A stretch of 64,000 bases of DNA, from assembly GCF_033542235.1 (NCBI RefSeq), contig NZ_JAWRCU010000014.1:62001-126000 (forward strand), read 5' to 3'. The position numbers and the translations under genes are program-made. Shown one piece after another: positions 43,681 to 53,920 of this stretch. Source of the DNA: JAWRCU01 sp033542235 (lineage in GTDB: Bacteria; Pseudomonadota; Alphaproteobacteria; Rhizobiales; Rhizobiaceae). How positions within the stretch are numbered: the stretch's first letter is position 1; each line of letters opens with the position of its first letter. The notes under the pieces were generated by a model. That model worked only from the letters and a program-made list of their open reading frames with translations. It ran no database searches and was not told the DNA's origin.

Positions 43681-45015
43681 ATGTTTGTAGAAGACCAGGC
43701 GGCGGGATGGAGCCGCGACCGGGGCGATCCGTCCCTTGCCGATGTCCATCGCACGATCGCGGTGCGCCGCTCGGGCAGCGCCTGGCGCCGTGCGGCCGCC
43801 TTCCTCGGGCCCGGCTATCTCGTTGCGGTCGGCTATATGGACCCCGGCAATTGGGCGACCTCGCTCGCCGGGGGCTCTAAATTCGGCTACACGCTGCTTG
43901 TCGTAGCCCTCGTCTCCAACATCATGGCGGTCGTGCTGCAGTCGCTTTGCGCGCGGCTCGCCATCGGCTCCGGCCGGGATCTTGCTCAGGCCTGCCGCGA
44001 CGCCTTCCCGAGGCCGGTTGCGTATATGCTCTGGCTGCTCGCGGAGGTGGCCATCATCGCGACCGACATCGCCGAGGTAATCGGCACGGCGATCGGCCTC
44101 AACCTGATCTTCGGCATACCGCTCGAGATCGGCGTTGTGGTCACCGCGCTCGACGTCTTCCTCATTCTCTATTTGCAAAAGCTCGGCTTCCGCTGGGTCG
44201 AGGCGCTCATCATCGCGCTACTCGCCGTGATCGCGGTGTGCTTCGGGGTCCAGATCGCGCTTGCCGATCCCAATTGGGGCGAGGTGATCCGCGGGTTTGC
44301 GCCGACCACCGAGATCGTGAGCAATCCCGAGATGCTCTACCTCGCGCTCGGCATCCTCGGCGCCACCGTGATGCCGCACAACCTCTACCTTCATTCCGGG
44401 ATCGTGCAGACCCGCGCCTATGGCGACACCCTGCCGGAGAAGCGCGAGGCGCTGAAATTCGCGACGATCGACTCCACCGTGGCGCTGACCTTTGCACTGT
44501 TGATCAACGCCTCGATCCTGATTCTGGCCGCCGCGACATTCCACAAAGCCGGCATGAACGACATCGCCGAGCTCGGGCAGGCGCATGCGCTATTGTCGCC
44601 GCTGCTCGGCCTTGCCATCGCGCCTGCTTTGTTCGGTATTGCCCTGCTCTGCTGCGGGATCAACTCGACAGTGACGGCGACCCTTGCCGGCCAGATCGTC
44701 ATGGAGGGCTTCCTCAAGATCAAGTTGCGGCCCTGGCTGCGCCGCCTGATCACCCGAGCGATCGCTATCGTGCCCGCGGCGATCGTAACGATCTGGTATG
44801 GCGACAGCGGCACGGCGCATCTTCTCGTGCTCACCCAGGTCGTACTGTCGCTGCAATTGTCCTTTGCGGTCTTCCCGCTCGTGATCTTCACCGCCGACCG
44901 CAAGAAGATGGGCGCGCTGGCCTCGCCGCTCTGGCTGACGATCATCGCCGGCGTCATCGCCGTGGTCATCGCCGCGCTCAATCTCAAGCTGCTCTACGAT
45001 TTCGTGGCCGCGTAA
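43681..45015 (+). CDS. mntH: Nramp-family divalent metal transporter MntH
   Basis: Proton-driven Mn2+ (and Fe2+) importer of the inner membrane, 444 residues with eleven hydrophobic segments. The metal-site motifs are intact: GYMDPGNWATS in helix 1 and GATVMPHNLYLHSGIV in helix 6. The N-terminal 35 residues are hydrophilic and cytoplasmic. The start ATG 43681 has a weak ribosome binding site, but no later ATG precedes the DPGN motif. A Mur-like site at the promoter supports manganese regulation. No Mur or MntR gene is in the window. Confidence 0.95.
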   Translation: MFVEDQAAGWSRDRGDPSLADVHRTIAVRRSGSAWRRAAAFLGPGYLVAVGYMDPGNWATSLAGGSKFGYTLLVVALVSNIMAVVLQSLCARLAIGSGRDLAQACRDAFPRPVAYMLWLLAEVAIIATDIAEVIGTAIGLNLIFGIPLEIGVVVTALDVFLILYLQKLGFRWVEALIIALLAVIAVCFGVQIALADPNWGEVIRGFAPTTEIVSNPEMLYLALGILGATVMPHNLYLHSGIVQTRAYGDTLPEKREALKFATIDSTVALTFALLINASILILAAATFHKAGMNDIAELGQAHALLSPLLGLAIAPALFGIALLCCGINSTVTATLAGQIVMEGFLKIKLRPWLRRLITRAIAIVPAAIVTIWYGDSGTAHLLVLTQVVLSLQLSFAVFPLVIFTADRKKMGALASPLWLTIIAGVIAVVIAALNLKLLYDFVAA

Positions 45016-45363
45016 GGCGTGATCCCGAAAGCTGATGAGGATCGTGCGAGAGAAAAGGGCTTTCGGGAAGGGAAGCGGCGCGGTCCCGGAGCAAACCGCG
45101 CCGCCATGCCCCTTGCGGCCGTAGTCGACACGCCTGATAGCAAGCCCCCGCCGTTGCGCATCGATGATGCGGTCGCTGCCGTCATGCCTCCCCGAGGTCC
45201 CACGGAGGCATAAGAACCAGGCCCGCCATGGAGCACTTCTTGAAAAAGCCTGATCTTTTGACCTGCGCATCCCCCGATTGGGTTATTCAGAATGCCGGTG
45301 CGAATGGGTTCACAGATTTATCTTCTGGGATGTCGCGCAGCGGACGCATTCGCTGGTTTTGCG
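45016..45363. other. Intergenic region between mntH and the LuxR-type gene
   Basis: About 350 bp with no credible gene. It begins with an inverted repeat TCCCGAAAGC (45023-45032) / GCTTTCGGGA (45059-45068), which resembles a worn P-family palindrome and may serve as a terminator for mntH though it has no T run. Nothing else stands out. Confidence 0.5.
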
Positions 45364-46458
45364 TTACCGGGCAAGCGAGCCGAGCCTGGCGGAAAGTGCC
45401 ACGAGCTCGGCCTGGCGGCTTACTCCCGCCTTGGCGAAGATGCTTTTCAGCTGCACCCGCACGGTATCGTAGGAGGTGCCCCCCGTCTCGGCTATCTGGC
45501 GCAACGTCCTGCCTGCCGCGATGCCGGTGAACACACGTTGTTCGGCCGGTGTCAGGTCGAACAGCGCCTGCAGCACATCGCCGGCCGGCATCGCTGCCTT
45601 GGCTACAGGCGTGATGATGAGCGCGCTGTGCACGAGGGCGAAGATGTCGCGCGCACTGCCGGTGATGGGAACGAGATGCGCGATCGCAGGCGGATTCTTG
45701 TGGTCGCCCTTGAGCAGGATCGACTGGATGGCGGCCCTGTGCAGCTGCCCTAACTCCAGGGCCGATAAGGAAGTCTGTAACAACTTGTCGGCGGCGGGCT
45801 CGACGAGCGTCAGGCGGTTCGTGCGGTCCTGAACCACATCGGGGATCATGCTCTGGACCAGCTTGTTCAGCGCCAGCGCCTGGCCGTGCGCCCCGAGCAG
45901 TACGGCAGGCAGGCCGAGCGCTTCCAGCGTGTCGGCGACGGCGCAAGCCTGCGCCAGCCCCAGCCGCGCCCCGACCATGACCGCGCGAGCCAGATGCGGC
46001 CTGAATCCGTCGAGCAGCTGTACGCATTCGCGTTCGAATGGTCCGCGTCCCAGGCGGCGCTCGACATTGATGGAAAGAACGTCCTGCGTCGGGAGGCGGA
46101 TATGCGTGCCGCATGCCCAGCCAAGGCCGCGTGGGCGCAGGAAGTCCCGATAAATCGGCTCTGTTTCGAGTTCTTCGAGCGTGTAGACGTCGAGATCGCT
46201 TATGAAGCCGGGATGTCCCAGAGCTTCCGCACGCGGGGCACGCGTGTTGATCGGTACCCAGCCGTCCTCCATGAAAGCCTTGAGATGCGGCGCCATGCTG
46301 TCCGACGCGGTCCACGCGGAGGCCCCACGGCTGACGGTGAAAATGTAACCGCCCAAGGCATCGACGAGCCTTGCAAACTTATCGAGAAGCTCCGGCCATC
46401 GTTCCGGTACGAACGATGCCTCGTATATCTCGTCGATCAGAGCCGCAGGTTCGTCCAT
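45364..46458 (-). CDS. LuxR-type (GerE) helix-turn-helix regulator
   Basis: A 364-residue regulator with a LuxR-type DNA-binding domain at the C-terminus (about residues 298-352: LTPAEQRVFTGIAAGRTLRQ, then TVRVQLKSIFAKAGVSRQ). The N-terminal 200 residues are not an acyl-homoserine-lactone domain; they look PAS/GAF-like (EASFVPERWPELLDKFARLV at the start, VSRGASAWTASDS later) as in many orphan LuxR proteins of Rhizobiales. The recognition helix TSYDTVRVQLKSI has lost the usual VK-H motif, so the target is not standard. It stands alone; the region upstream holds D-family tandem repeats. Ligand and targets are unknown. Confidence 0.87.
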   Translation of the reverse strand: MDEPAALIDEIYEASFVPERWPELLDKFARLVDALGGYIFTVSRGASAWTASDSMAPHLKAFMEDGWVPINTRAPRAEALGHPGFISDLDVYTLEELETEPIYRDFLRPRGLGWACGTHIRLPTQDVLSINVERRLGRGPFERECVQLLDGFRPHLARAVMVGARLGLAQACAVADTLEALGLPAVLLGAHGQALALNKLVQSMIPDVVQDRTNRLTLVEPAADKLLQTSLSALELGQLHRAAIQSILLKGDHKNPPAIAHLVPITGSARDIFALVHSALIITPVAKAAMPAGDVLQALFDLTPAEQRVFTGIAAGRTLRQIAETGGTSYDTVRVQLKSIFAKAGVSRQAELVALSARLGSLAR

Positions 46459-46606
46459 TGACGACCGTCCCCAACCTCTCGGCCGTTGTCGATTGCATCA
46501 TTTTGGAACAGGACGGCATTGTAAATTGATCGAAATCAATGACGTTGGGGCATCTCGGTCGATTTTCTTCCGCGTCGGCGCTGCCAATGCGCGGAGCGGG
46601 GGGAGC

Positions 46607-46818
46607 AAGGGCAATAAGGCAATAAGGCAATAAGGCAATAGGGCATCACTCGCTCGAGAGCTTGCGGACAACCTGCCTCGGCTTCTGCTCGCTGTTTCAC
46701 TGGCGGCCGCCAGCAATTCCCTATTGCCCTATTGCCTTATTGCCCTATTGCCTGTCTCACGACAGGGGTGCACTCCACTCCAGTAGTCGACTGCCCTATT
46801 CCCTTATTCCCCCATTCT
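46607..46818. repeat. Inverted 9-base tandem repeats, family D (copy 2)
   Basis: Left arm 46607-46645: four to five units of GGCAATAAG/GGCAATAGG. Right arm 46711-46753: complementary CTATTGCCC and CTTATTGCC units. A worn set follows at 46796-46818 (CCCTATTCCCTTATTCCCCC). The whole stretch fills the gap between the LuxR-type gene and lepA. Confidence 0.9.
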
Positions 46819-46835
46819 GCTAAACGCCGCGCACC

Positions 46836-48641
<1,806 letters not shown>

Positions 48642-48667
48642 GGCGGAGGCGCTCCTCCAGCTTGGAT

Positions 48668-48727
48668 TCCTCTCCCCCATGAAAGTGGGGGAGAGGTGGC
48701 GCGCGAAGCGCGACGGAGAGGGGGACG
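48668..48727. repeat. Single hairpin, family G (copy 2)
   Basis: CCTCTCCCCCATGAAAGTGG / GGGAGAGG followed by CGCGCGAAGCGCG, as in the longer copy at 13576. It may serve as a 3' end for lepA, though no T run follows. Confidence 0.65.
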
Positions 48728-48886
48728 GTGCCAAGCGCCCTCGTGGTTCGACAGGGCTCACCATGAGGGCTAAGCATCGCCGCGCCAATCACAACTCAGC
48801 TGAGATCGCGAGCCCCAAGCCCCCAGTTTGCGATGACCCAGTTGACAGGTTTTGAAGTAGTGAATCGCGGTTTGTTGATACAAATA

Positions 48887-49726
48887 TCAAAAGCCGTTTA
48901 TTTCGTCACGAGCCGCAATTATACTTAACTTCTTTACCCTGCCATCAGCTGAGAGTACTGGTTGATATTTGAGCGCGACTGACGAGGCCAAGTCATCGCC
49001 GAAGCGTCGTCTACGCGCATAGGAGTCGAAGCTTTTCAATAATGCGCTAAGGGATTTTCGATCAATACTTGAACTAATTTCAAATGGGATCGTGCGTCGT
49101 TCTTCAAAATCGTAAGCTCTACCGTATCCAGAATTTGCGTTAAAGCTAGCGACACTAAATCTCTTTATTTGAATAGATTTGGATAATTTTGAGGTGTGAA
49201 CATAATCTTTTGTTCTTTCGTTAAGATTTATATTGTTGTGATCTCCAGTGATGATAAATATGTTGCTGGCACCGTATCCTATTGACTTGTGGGCGCCCCT
49301 CATCGCGGGCTCTATTGCTTCAACGAGCGCGGTCAAATCCCCTGTTTTCAATCTGTCTTCAGCTTCAAGCGCTTCTATAGATGCTTCACCGCTGCCACCT
49401 ATGCTGCGATTTATTATACTCTTTATAAATTCATAAATAAAAGTACCTCCAATAGACGTTGATAGACCAAGAGCGATCGAAATTAACGTCGGGTCTGAAG
49501 CAAGTTCAAGAACGCTTTCAAAGCTACCAGGTCGCTGAGCAACCAGATTTAGCTCGAATTTCCTGCTTTCAAATTTGCGATGTCGAACCCGACCTTCCAC
49601 TAAATAGTATGATGAAATCATAACCGCCAGCGATATGCCACGTAGGCTTTCCGCGGCCTCATAGGCAGGTACGCGATGTTCCTCAGCCATCGCGCCAGTG
49701 AATTTGACTAAAATGGGTTGTTTCAT
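48887..49726 (-). CDS. Orphan AT-rich gene, protein of unknown function with one hydrophobic hairpin
   Basis: A 279-residue protein I do not recognise. The gene is plainly AT-rich compared with everything around it, with many AAA/ATA/TTA codons, suggesting recent transfer. The N-terminal 78 residues look like a small alpha/beta domain (KFTGAMAEEHRVPAYEAAES, then LNLVAQRPGSFESVLELA). Residues 79-105 are hydrophobic (PTLISIALGLSTSIGGTFIY) and could span the membrane once or form a hairpin. The C-terminal 170 residues are polar, with NIFIITGDHNNINLNERTKD and later basic stretches. ATG 49726 has GGAGGGG four bases upstream, better than the frame's first ATG. Its own promoter region carries two palindromes. 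It has no operon partner; defence or phage-related roles are only a guess. Confidence 0.75.
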   Translation of the reverse strand: MKQPILVKFTGAMAEEHRVPAYEAAESLRGISLAVMISSYYLVEGRVRHRKFESRKFELNLVAQRPGSFESVLELASDPTLISIALGLSTSIGGTFIYEFIKSIINRSIGGSGEASIEALEAEDRLKTGDLTALVEAIEPAMRGAHKSIGYGASNIFIITGDHNNINLNERTKDYVHTSKLSKSIQIKRFSVASFNANSGYGRAYDFEERRTIPFEISSSIDRKSLSALLKSFDSYARRRRFGDDLASSVALKYQPVLSADGRVKKLSIIAARDEINGF

Positions 49727-49788
49727 TAGCCCCTCCGCTTCGGCCATTCATAACTGCCGCAATATTGGAGCAGGCAAATTTAAAAAGC

Positions 49789-49838
49789 ATTATAAGAGAA
49801 ATCATATGGTGAATTCACCAGGATATCTCTAATATTAG
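49789..49838 (-). promoter_or_regulatory. Promoter and twin palindromes before the AT-rich orphan gene
   Basis: On the minus strand a perfect -10 TATAAT (49789-49794) lies about 60 bases before the ATG. Upstream are two perfect palindromes, TGGTGAATTCACCA (49807-49820, over the -35 position) and CTAATATTAG (49829-49838), with centres 20 bp apart, about two helical turns. This is the arrangement expected of a repressor operator. Confidence 0.6.
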
Positions 49839-50005
49839 TAGAGTCTGAAGAAAGGCGTATTTCCGCTCTCGAACCCATCACCCCGTTCTTTTCCATCTCA
49901 TCGCCCAAATGCGATAACCTTGTCACGCGAGCGAGGGGACACCAACGTTGTGCGAACCTCCGCAAATCCCCCTGTGCTTCCACCCCGCGCCGTGCCAATC
50001 TCACT

Positions 50006-50032
50006 TTGCGGCGGAGCACGCCGCAATCTTTT
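50006..50032 (+). promoter_or_regulatory. Hairpin with T run in the leader of the first six-cysteine gene
   Basis: Perfect 8 bp stem TTGCGGCG/CGCCGCAA, loop GAGCA, followed by TCTTTT, and then directly by the ribosome binding sequence GGGGGAAC of the gene at 50044. By shape it is a small intrinsic terminator placed at the start codon, so it may act as an attenuator or RNA switch. Confidence 0.5.
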
Positions 50033-50043
50033 GGGGGAACGAC

Positions 50044-50415
50044 ATGGCCGTCCTTCTCGCCCGGCGCGGCGCGGCCGCGCTCCTTGCCCTTGTTGCGCTC
50101 TCGGCGCCTGTTCTTGCCGAGGAGCTCACCTTCGTCATGAACAACCAGCACCCCAAGCCTGTCGAGGTGCAGCTCTACAGCCAGAACCGCGAGTCGCTTT
50201 GGCCGGGACCGAGCGACGTCTTCCTGCTCGAGGACGGCGAGACGAGGACGATGACGCTGGCCTGCGAGACGGGCGAGACGATCTGCTACGGCGCCTGGCT
50301 GCAGGGGGACCGGACTACCTTCTGGGGCGTCGGGCCCGGCAAAGTGCGGCACTGCGACAATTGCTGCTACGTCTGCCAGGGCGGCAAGACCGAGGAGATC
50401 GATCTGGTGCCGTAA
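50044..50415 (+). CDS. Secreted six-cysteine protein, paralog 1
   Basis: A 123-residue exported protein of a family I cannot name. The signal peptide is about residues 1-26 (RRGAAALLALVALSAPVLAE). The mature part begins ELTFVMNNQHPKPVEVQLYS and has exactly six cysteines: LACETGETICYGAW and HCDNCCYVCQGG. CxxCCxxC suggests a metal site or a disulfide knot. It ends EEIDLVP. ATG 50044 has GGGGGA upstream, right after a terminator-like hairpin. The next gene encodes a protein of the same length, about 60 percent identical, so the two arose by tandem duplication. They are 228 bp apart with another hairpin between. Confidence 0.85.
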   Translation: MAVLLARRGAAALLALVALSAPVLAEELTFVMNNQHPKPVEVQLYSQNRESLWPGPSDVFLLEDGETRTMTLACETGETICYGAWLQGDRTTFWGVGPGKVRHCDNCCYVCQGGKTEEIDLVP

Positions 50416-50444
50416 GAAGAGATGTCGGGGAGAGTTTATTTTTT

Positions 50445-50472
50445 CCGCTGAAACGCCGTGGCGTTTCAGCGG
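50445..50472. repeat. Perfect hairpin between the two six-cysteine genes
   Basis: CCGCTGAAACGCC-GT-GGCGTTTCAGCGG: 13 bp arms with a 2-base centre, preceded by a T run on the plus strand but without one after it, so not a standard terminator for the upstream gene. It could stabilise the 3' end or bind a protein. Confidence 0.8.
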
Positions 50473-50642
50473 CGGCGAGAGCGGAAAAGTAGGCCGCCCC
50501 CTGCGCAACTGACAGCAAAGCCGGCCGGATGGGACGCCGTCACTATGCGAAAATAACTCTCCACCCGACTTTGCATTCATGCAGCCTCATGCAATGTCGG
50601 CGGCGCGGCGATTCCGTCGCGTCATTCGGGGGATTTCAACAA

Positions 50643-51014
50643 ATGTCTTTCCATCAAATTGTCCGGCGCGCCGCGCCGGCGCTCATCGCGCTTGTCTTGG
50701 CGGCGCCCGCCTTTGCCGGCGACGTCACTTTCGTGATGAACAACCACCATCCGAACGCAGTCGAAGTGCAGCTCTTTAGTCAGAGCCGCAACCATGTCTG
50801 GCCGGGGTCGGATGAGGTCTATATGCTCGACGATGGCGAGACCAAGACCATGTCGCTCTCTTGCCAGGACGGGGAATCGATCTGCTACGGCGCCTGGATC
50901 TCCGGTGACCAGTCGACCTTTTGGGGCGTCGGGCCGGACGGGGAGGAGACCTGCGACGATTGCTGCTACACCTGCCAGGGCGGCGAGACCGAAGAAATCA
51001 ATCTGGTGCCCTGA
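50643..51014 (+). CDS. Secreted six-cysteine protein, paralog 2
   Basis: Second copy of the duplicated family, also 123 residues: signal peptide to about residue 25 (APALIALVLAAPAFAG), mature start DVTFVMNNHHPNAVEVQLFS. All six cysteines are in the same places (LSCQDGESICYGAW, TCDDCCYTCQGG), and invariant blocks include TFWGVGP and TEEI-LVP. It is more acidic than paralog 1. ATG 50643 has GGGGGA about ten bases upstream, without the leader hairpin of paralog 1. Both proteins lack domains I know; a periplasmic metal-binding or disulfide-stabilised structural role is possible. Confidence 0.85.
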   Translation: MSFHQIVRRAAPALIALVLAAPAFAGDVTFVMNNHHPNAVEVQLFSQSRNHVWPGSDEVYMLDDGETKTMSLSCQDGESICYGAWISGDQSTFWGVGPDGEETCDDCCYTCQGGETEEINLVP

Positions 51015-51088
51015 CGGGTACGCACCTCTTTTTCCCTCCGCCTGGTCGTGGCAGGGCGATAGGCATCTGTAAGGCGCGACGCCGACGA

Positions 51089-51244
51089 CTCCCTCCCCCT
51101 TGTGGGGAGGGATACAGGGTCGGATACAGGGTGGGGGTCCGACGCGCGCCAAGCCAGGCCGGAGGTGCCGTCTGCCTGAGCTAACCTCGCAGGGTAATCG
51201 CGAGGCACCCCCACCCTGAATCCCTCCCCACAAGGGGGAGGGAG
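51089..51244. repeat. Long inverted repeat, family F
   Basis: Arms begin CTCCCTCCCCCTTGTGGGGA and end with the complement (TCCCTCCCCACAAGGGGGAG), with second inner arms CAGGGTGGGGGT/ACCCCCACCCTG. The left arm has an internal duplication of GGATACAGGGT. Its build is like family H with a different sequence. Confidence 0.85.
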
Positions 51245-51480
51245 CAACAGCGTTGCGCCTTCCATATGCGATCGTCCCGCTGTTGAGGCAGGGTGACGCG
51301 CAGAGCCAACTCCGGCAAAGCCGGCGCCGCCCCTCATCCGCCCTGCGGGCACCTTCTCCCCGTGAACGTGGAGAAGGACTAAGCGCCCCTGGCCCACCCG
51401 CCTCTCCTTTCATGCCTCGGCGGGATAGGATAAGGGGCACGAACGAAAGCTCCGTCCACGCTCTTGCGACCTCACCTGCA

Positions 51481-53529
51481 ATGAACGCCATGACCAGTGT
51501 CCGATCCGGGAAAGACTCCAGCGTGCTCGCCGAGCGGCCTCTCTTCCTGGGCATCGATACCGGCGGCACCTATACCGATGCCGTGCTCTGGTCGGAGGCA
51601 GCGGGCGTGGTCGCAAAGGCCAAGTCGCTCACCACCCGCCACGACCTCGCCATCGGCATTTCCGGGGCGGTCGACGCGGTGCTCACGAAGGCGGCGGTCG
51701 AGCCCACGGCGGTGAAGCTCGTCTCCATGTCGACGACGCTCGCCACCAACGCGCTTGTCGAGGGGCAGGGCGGCCGCGTGGCGCTCGTCATGATCGGCTT
51801 TGGCGAGGCCGATCTCAATCGCGACGGGCTCAAATCCGCGCTCGGTCACGACCCCGTCGTCTTCTGCGGCGGCGGCCATGACGTCCATGGCAACGCCGCG
51901 CCGCTCGACCTCTCTGCGCTGGAGACCGCGCTGCCCGGGCTTGCCGGCACTGTTTCCGGCTTCGCGGTCTGCGCCTATTTCGCGGTCCGCAACCCGGCTC
52001 ACGAAATCGCCGCCCGCGACTTGATCCGGGACCGCACCGGCCTGCCGGTGACGGCGAGCCACGAAATCTCCGCCAAGCTCGGCGGCCCGCGCCGGGCGCT
52101 CACCACGCTGCTCAATGCGCGGCTGATCTCGATGATCGACCGGCTGATCGCCGCGACCGAAGGCTTCCTGGAAAAGCGCGGCATCTCCGCCCCGCTGATG
52201 GTGGTGCGCGGCGACGGCGCCCTTGTCTCGGCCGAATTCGCGCGCCAGCGGCCGATCGAGACGATCCTTTCCGGGCCGGCCGCCAGCCTGGTCGGCGCCC
52301 GCCACATGACCGGGCTCGACGATGCCGTCGTCTCCGACATCGGCGGCACCACCACCGACGTTGCCGTGCTCGACCGCGGCCGCCCGCGTCTCGATCCGGA
52401 AGGCGCGACCGTCGGTGGCTTCCGCACCATGGTGGAGGCGGTGGCGATGCGGACCTTCGGGCTTGGCGGCGATTCCGAAGTGGCGCTGGAAGATGGCGGG
52501 CTGATACCTCGGATCCTGCTTGGACCGCGCCGCCTCGTGCCCTTGTCGCTTGCGGCGGTCGCGCATGAGGCGATCGTGCTCGGCGAGCTGGAGCGGCAGG
52601 CGCGTGCGCCCAATCCCAGCCGCACGGACGGCCGCTTCGCCTTCCGCACCGGCGTGCCGGAACGGCTTGCCGCGGGGCTGAGCGCGGCCGAAGAGCGGCT
52701 CTATCTCCTGATCGACGAGCTGCCGCAGCCTTTGGACAAGATTCTGGCTTCAACGGCGCAGAATGCGACGCTCTCCCGCCTCGTCTCGCGCGGGCTGGTC
52801 CATGTTTCCGGCTTCACGCCGTCTGACGCCGCACATGTGCTCGGCCGGCAATCGAACTGGAACGCGGGTGCCGCGCGGCTCGGCGCGGAGCTTTTCGCGC
52901 GAAAGCGCGACGGCCGCGGCCAGGTGCTGGCGGCCTCGCCGGAGGCGCTCGCGGAGAGGGTGCTGGCGGCGCTCACCCGGCAATCGGCCGAGGTGATCCT
53001 CGAGACCGCCTTTGCGGAGGACGGGCTCGATGGCGCGGCGACGGTCGCGCATGCGCTCGTCCAGCGCGCGGTCGATGCGCATCCCGGCATCGCCCGGCTG
53101 ACCGTGGCGCTTGACCGGCCGGTGATCGGGCTCGGCGCCTCGGCGTCGCTGCATTATGTTGGCCTGCCGGAGCTCGTCGGCAACCGCTGCATCGTTCCCG
53201 AGCACGCCGGAGTGGCGAATGCTCTCGGCGCCGTGGTCGGCCAGGTGCGGGTGACGGCGGAGGCCGTGGTCAGCCAGCCGAAGGAAGGGCTGTTCCGGGT
53301 CGCGGCCGGTTCAACGATTGTGGACTTCACGGAGGAGGCCGAGGCGCTCGACGCCGCGGAGCGGAGCGTCCGCGTCGCTGTCGCAGAAAGGGCGCAGGCT
53401 GCCGGCACCGACGCGGCAAATGTCGACGTCGAGCGCAGGATCAGCGCGGCGACGATCGAAGGCCAGCGCTCCTTCATCGAGGCTCGGATCGTGGCGACGG
53501 CGGCAGGCCGTCCCCGCGTTGCCTCGTAG
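51481..53529 (+). CDS. HyuA-type hydantoinase/oxoprolinase family protein
   Basis: A 682-residue ATP-dependent hydantoinase A / N-methylhydantoinase subunit A-like protein. The actin-like ATP fold is marked by LFLGIDTGGTYTDAVLWSEA near the start and by SDIGGTTTDVAVLDRGRP near residue 285; MSTTLATNALVEGQGGRVAL and RTFGLGGDSEVAL are further family blocks. Usually a HyuB partner is encoded next to it; none is present on either side, so it may act alone or with a distant partner. The start is uncertain: ATG 51481 or 51490, neither with a ribosome binding site. The stop TAG is the first codon of an E-family palindrome. Confidence 0.87.
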   Translation: MNAMTSVRSGKDSSVLAERPLFLGIDTGGTYTDAVLWSEAAGVVAKAKSLTTRHDLAIGISGAVDAVLTKAAVEPTAVKLVSMSTTLATNALVEGQGGRVALVMIGFGEADLNRDGLKSALGHDPVVFCGGGHDVHGNAAPLDLSALETALPGLAGTVSGFAVCAYFAVRNPAHEIAARDLIRDRTGLPVTASHEISAKLGGPRRALTTLLNARLISMIDRLIAATEGFLEKRGISAPLMVVRGDGALVSAEFARQRPIETILSGPAASLVGARHMTGLDDAVVSDIGGTTTDVAVLDRGRPRLDPEGATVGGFRTMVEAVAMRTFGLGGDSEVALEDGGLIPRILLGPRRLVPLSLAAVAHEAIVLGELERQARAPNPSRTDGRFAFRTGVPERLAAGLSAAEERLYLLIDELPQPLDKILASTAQNATLSRLVSRGLVHVSGFTPSDAAHVLGRQSNWNAGAARLGAELFARKRDGRGQVLAASPEALAERVLAALTRQSAEVILETAFAEDGLDGAATVAHALVQRAVDAHPGIARLTVALDRPVIGLGASASLHYVGLPELVGNRCIVPEHAGVANALGAVVGQVRVTAEAVVSQPKEGLFRVAAGSTIVDFTEEAEALDAAERSVRVAVAERAQAAGTDAANVDVERRISAATIEGQRSFIEARIVATAAGRPRVAS

Positions 53530-53689
53530 TGTCGTGATTTCGAAGTTCGCCTCATTTGATACGGGCTCTGAGCGAACTTCGAAATCAAAACGACACTAGG
53601 AATCAACAAGTTGCTAGTGTCCCTGAGATTCTGAAATTCGCTCGGAGCTCTATATCAAACTCGTGCGAATTTCAGAATCGGGACACTAG
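53527..53689. repeat. Palindromic element, family E (full copies A and B)
   Basis: Copy A, 53527-53598: TAGTGTCG-TGATTTCGAAGTTCGC against GCGAACTTCGAAATCAAAACGACACTA (nearly perfect). Fifteen bases later copy B, 53614-53689: CTAGTGTCCCTGAGATTCTG ... CAGAATCGGGACACTAG, with a three-base deletion in the right arm. At 25948 the same pair occurs with A cut to its left half. Confidence 0.9.
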
Positions 53690-53920
53690 AGCATCGGACC
53701 GGAAGGTGCCTAGCGGTTTTCGAAAATCCGACGCGTAAACAAGGAGAACGGCGCGGCGATCCAATTTGATTGCACGGTCTCCAAGCTGGCTGCCTGAGAC
53801 ACGGCACTTTGCCGGCTGACGGCAGTTAGGATGATTGACCCTGTTTGGCCAGCATGCCAAAGCCGCAGGAATATCGGAACAATTGGTCGGACCAGAGCCG
53901 CCGGCCTTGGGAGATTGTCG

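Noticed and set aside
45019..45213. 64-codon frame after mntH
   Set aside because: Its start lies inside a degenerate P palindrome and its composition is shadow-like.
50445..50472. 13 bp hairpin as a terminator for the first six-cysteine gene
   Set aside because: The T run lies before the stem on the coding strand, not after it.
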